Of a stretch of 8,524 nt of DNA, positions 6,646 to 8,524 are shown piece by piece; position 1 is the first letter of the stretch, and every line of letters begins with the position of its first letter. Origin of the DNA: MGR-bin208 sp043780275 (GTDB lineage Bacteria; Bacteroidota; Bacteroidia; Chitinophagales; Chitinophagaceae); contig JAYWCV010000322.1 of the NCBI GenBank assembly GCA_043780275.1, forward strand, positions 1-8,524. Reading direction: 5' to 3'. The translations under genes were made by a program, and so were the position numbers. The notes under the pieces were generated by a model that saw only the letters and a program-made list of their open reading frames with translations, did not search any database and had not been told where the DNA came from.

Positions 6646-8208
6646 ATGGCAGGAATTTTTAATTACGGAAAAGACAGGCTTACAGTTAAAAAAACAATCA
6701 GTCTCGCTGCTGGAACGCTTAAAGGAATACTAAACAATGAGGTAATTGAAAAAATACGATCAAGCGAAGCACAGGTAAAAGAAATTGTTTCAAAAGGAAG
6801 GACGGTTTATGGTATCAATACAGGTTTTGGCATTTTATCCAACAGCAAGATATCTGAAGGTGATACGATTACATTACAACATAAAATTCTGCAAAGCCAT
6901 AGTGTAGGCGTCGGTGATCCGATTCCTGTAGAAGTGGCTAAAATAATGCTGATTACAAAAGTACATTCATTGGCTCAGGGATATAGTGGCATACAGTTAT
7001 CTACTTTAAACAGAATTATCTGGCATATTGAAAATGATATAATTGCTGTAGTTCCTGAAAAAGGTAGTGTAGGTGCTTCCGGTGATCTGGCTCCTCTGGC
7101 ACATTTATTTTTACCACTCATCGGATTGGGTGAAGTTTTTTATAAAGGAGAAAGAAAACAATCAACAGAAGTATTACAAAGTTTTGGAATAGAACCCATC
7201 GAACTGGGACCCAAAGAAGGCTTGGCTTTGATTAATGGAACTCAATTCATTTTGGCTTTTGCTGTAAAAGCGGTTCAACGAATGTTGAACTGTTTGGATG
7301 CAGCAGATATAATAGGCGCAATGAGCTTGGAAGCATTAACAGGAACCAAATCTCCGTTTGATGAAAGATTGCACAATCTGCGTCCTTTCAATGGAAATAA
7401 ATTGGTTGCACAACGATTGAGAATTTTATTGAAGGATTCTGCCATCATGGAAAGTCATATCGATTGCGGCAGGGTACAGGATCCTTATTCATTACGTTGT
7501 ATGCCGCAGGTGCATGGTGCCAGCCGGAATGCCTGGTTGCATTTAAAAGAATTAACCGAAATAGAATTGAATTCGGTTACAGACAATCCCATTATTTTTT
7601 CGGCAGATGATACAATCAGTGGAGGTAATTTTCACGGACAGCCATTGGCTTTACCATTAGATTATGCCTGTTTTGCTGCCGCCGAACTGGGAAATATTTC
7701 CGACCGTAGAAGTTATTTATTGCTGGAAGGTAAATGGGGCTTACCCATGTTATTGATGAGCGATGTGGGATTGAATTCCGGGTTTATGATTCCGCAATAC
7801 ACCACTGCTGCATTGGTTACAGAAAATAAAACTTTGTGTTTCCCGGCAAGTGCCGATAGTATTCCAACTTCTCTCGGACAGGAAGATCATGTAAGTATGG
7901 GCAGTATCAGCGGAAGAAAATTGAACAATATTCTTACTAACCTGGAATTTATTTTGGCCATAGAATTATTGAGTGCAAGCCAGGCAATTGAATTTCGTCG
8001 CCCATTAAAAAGTTCAGCATTGCTGGAGTTTGCGCATGAGTATGTTCGGCAATATGTAAGCTTCGCTGAAGAAGACCGGATTTTTGCCAATGATATCAAT
8101 AAAGTTGCCGGTATTGTTAAAGATTTTTCGTTTGTTGAAAAACTGAATGAATTTGCAAAAGGAAAAGGAGTTGAATTGAATAGCGAGTTCGAAAATTTTA
8201 AAATATAG
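6646..8208 (+). CDS. hutH: Histidine ammonia-lyase (histidase)
   Basis: A 520-residue cytoplasmic enzyme that eliminates ammonia from L-histidine to give trans-urocanate, the first step of histidine catabolism. GSVGASGDLAPLAHL contains the A144-S145-G146 triad that cyclises into the MIO electrophile; in Pseudomonas putida histidase it is at 142-144, so length and register are normal. Other family motifs are YGINTGFG (catalytic Y55), ALINGTQ, QDPYSLRCMPQVHG, SVTDNPI, GNFHGQPLAL and QEDHVSMGS. QEDHVSMGS and HGQPLAL favour histidase over phenylalanine or tyrosine lyase. ATG 6646 is chosen over the upstream TTG (6625), which lies in a promoter-like box. hutU follows after 100 nt on the same strand, so this is the beginning of a hut locus. 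No HutC-type regulator gene is in the window. The gene shows no disruption and no loss of key residues. Confidence 0.96.
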   Translation: MAGIFNYGKDRLTVKKTISLAAGTLKGILNNEVIEKIRSSEAQVKEIVSKGRTVYGINTGFGILSNSKISEGDTITLQHKILQSHSVGVGDPIPVEVAKIMLITKVHSLAQGYSGIQLSTLNRIIWHIENDIIAVVPEKGSVGASGDLAPLAHLFLPLIGLGEVFYKGERKQSTEVLQSFGIEPIELGPKEGLALINGTQFILAFAVKAVQRMLNCLDAADIIGAMSLEALTGTKSPFDERLHNLRPFNGNKLVAQRLRILLKDSAIMESHIDCGRVQDPYSLRCMPQVHGASRNAWLHLKELTEIELNSVTDNPIIFSADDTISGGNFHGQPLALPLDYACFAAAELGNISDRRSYLLLEGKWGLPMLLMSDVGLNSGFMIPQYTTAALVTENKTLCFPASADSIPTSLGQEDHVSMGSISGRKLNNILTNLEFILAIELLSASQAIEFRRPLKSSALLEFAHEYVRQYVSFAEEDRIFANDINKVAGIVKDFSFVEKLNEFAKGKGVELNSEFENFKI

Positions 8209-8242
8209 TTTTCATGCAAAGCTATAAAGTTTAATACAAAAG

Positions 8243-8289
8243 TCGCAAAGTAATGCTTGCTCCTTTGCGTTTACTTTGCTTCTTTGCGA
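8243..8289. repeat. CTTTGCG-type intergenic repeat with inverted arm
   Basis: CTTTGCG occurs at 8263-8269 and 8283-8288 region (CTTTGCGA 8282-8289), with a partial copy CTTTGC at 8274-8279. The opposite arm TCGCAAAG (8243-8250) is the exact reverse complement of 8282-8289. In addition GCAAAGTAA (8245-8253) pairs perfectly with TTACTTTGC (8271-8279), so two alternative hairpins share one left arm. I recall similar CTTTGCGTCTTTGCG stretches as common intergenic repeats in Bacteroidota and other genomes, but cannot verify that here. No T-tract follows, so it is not a standard terminator. It fills most of the 100-nt hutH-hutU gap. Confidence 0.55.
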
Positions 8290-8308
8290 GAGATAAAAAC
8301 TTTTCTAT

Positions 8309-8524
8309 ATGAGTATAATCACAAAACCAAAATACGACCCGATAAAATATAAAACACCAACAGGTAGCACAATAAGCTGCAAAGGTTGGATACAGGAAGC
8401 GGCTCTACGTATGCTTTTAAACAACCTTGATCCGGAAGTAGCTGAAAGACCTGACGATTTAATTGTGTATGGAGGCCGGGGAAAAGCAGCCCGAAATTTC
8501 GAAGCCCTTGACAATATCATTGCA
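8309..8524 (+). CDS. hutU: Urocanate hydratase (urocanase), first 72 residues, cut by window edge
   Basis: The frame opens at ATG 8309 and stays open to the right edge, giving 72 of the roughly 550-670 residues expected for urocanase. The protein hydrates urocanate to 4-imidazolone-5-propionate, the second step of histidine breakdown, using tightly bound NAD+ as an electrophile. The N-terminal signature is clear: a TPTGSTISCKGWIQEAALRM block at about 17-36, then NNLDPEVAERPDDLIVYGG (39-57), GRGKAARN and F-x-ALDNI. These match the conserved opening of HutU almost residue for residue. The NAD-binding and active-site regions lie beyond the window. It follows hutH by 100 nt in the same direction, so a shared transcript is likely, although the repeat in the gap could affect read-through. 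No own TAnnTTTG promoter is evident; TACTTTG (8272-8278) is one base short in the spacer. Confidence 0.95.
   Translation, partial: MSIITKPKYDPIKYKTPTGSTISCKGWIQEAALRMLLNNLDPEVAERPDDLIVYGGRGKAARNFEALDNIIA

Noticed and set aside
8245..8279. Hairpin after hutH as an intrinsic terminator
   Set aside because: The stem is AT-rich with a 17-nt loop and is not followed by a T-tract on the plus strand.
7887..8520. Minus-strand frames opposite the end of hutH and the beginning of hutU
   Set aside because: Both are shadows of recognisable histidine-catabolism genes on the plus strand.

Overview
The window looks like ordinary chromosomal DNA from a low-GC Bacteroidota, probably near the Chitinophagaceae or a related family. 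This is inferred from three things: the protein subtypes (a Bacteroidota-style LptD with a C-terminal HCW motif, and an MCE protein with a FLKGKELF segment), A-rich translation starts without Shine-Dalgarno sequences, and perfect copies of the Bacteroidota -7 promoter element TAnnTTTG. I saw no insertion sequence, integrase, phage gene, toxin system or CRISPR array, and nothing that amounts to a new biological system.

Left part (1-4319): cell-envelope genes. A 3'-truncated MCE/MlaD-type lipid-transport protein and, upstream of it, a secreted zinc N-acetylmuramoyl-L-alanine amidase lie on the minus strand. Facing away from them on the plus strand is lptD, the outer-membrane LPS translocon, with a TAnnTTTG box just 12 nt before its preferred ATG.

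Middle part (4316-6352, minus strand): a compact run of uracil-DNA glycosylase, then a RimJ/RimL-like GNAT acetyltransferase, then a PlsC-like lysophospholipid acyltransferase. The last two overlap by 8 nt. The end of the acyltransferase overlaps the end of lptD tail-to-tail by 4 nt.

Transition (6353-6645): tRNA-Arg(UCU) on the minus strand, with a clear -33/-7 promoter and a strong hairpin/T-tract terminator. Its promoter is interleaved with the divergent promoter of the next gene.

Right part (6646-8524, plus strand): the start of a histidine-utilisation locus. It has complete hutH (histidine ammonia-lyase) and the first 72 codons of hutU (urocanate hydratase), separated by 100 nt that hold a CTTTGCG-type repeat with an inverted arm. 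HutH converts histidine to urocanate and HutU hydrates urocanate, so the two catalyse consecutive steps.

The most useful annotation point is that the longest reading frames of lptD and hutH begin at TTG codons lying inside TAnnTTTG promoter boxes. The downstream ATGs (1650 and 6646) are therefore preferred, and both mRNAs would have very short leaders.
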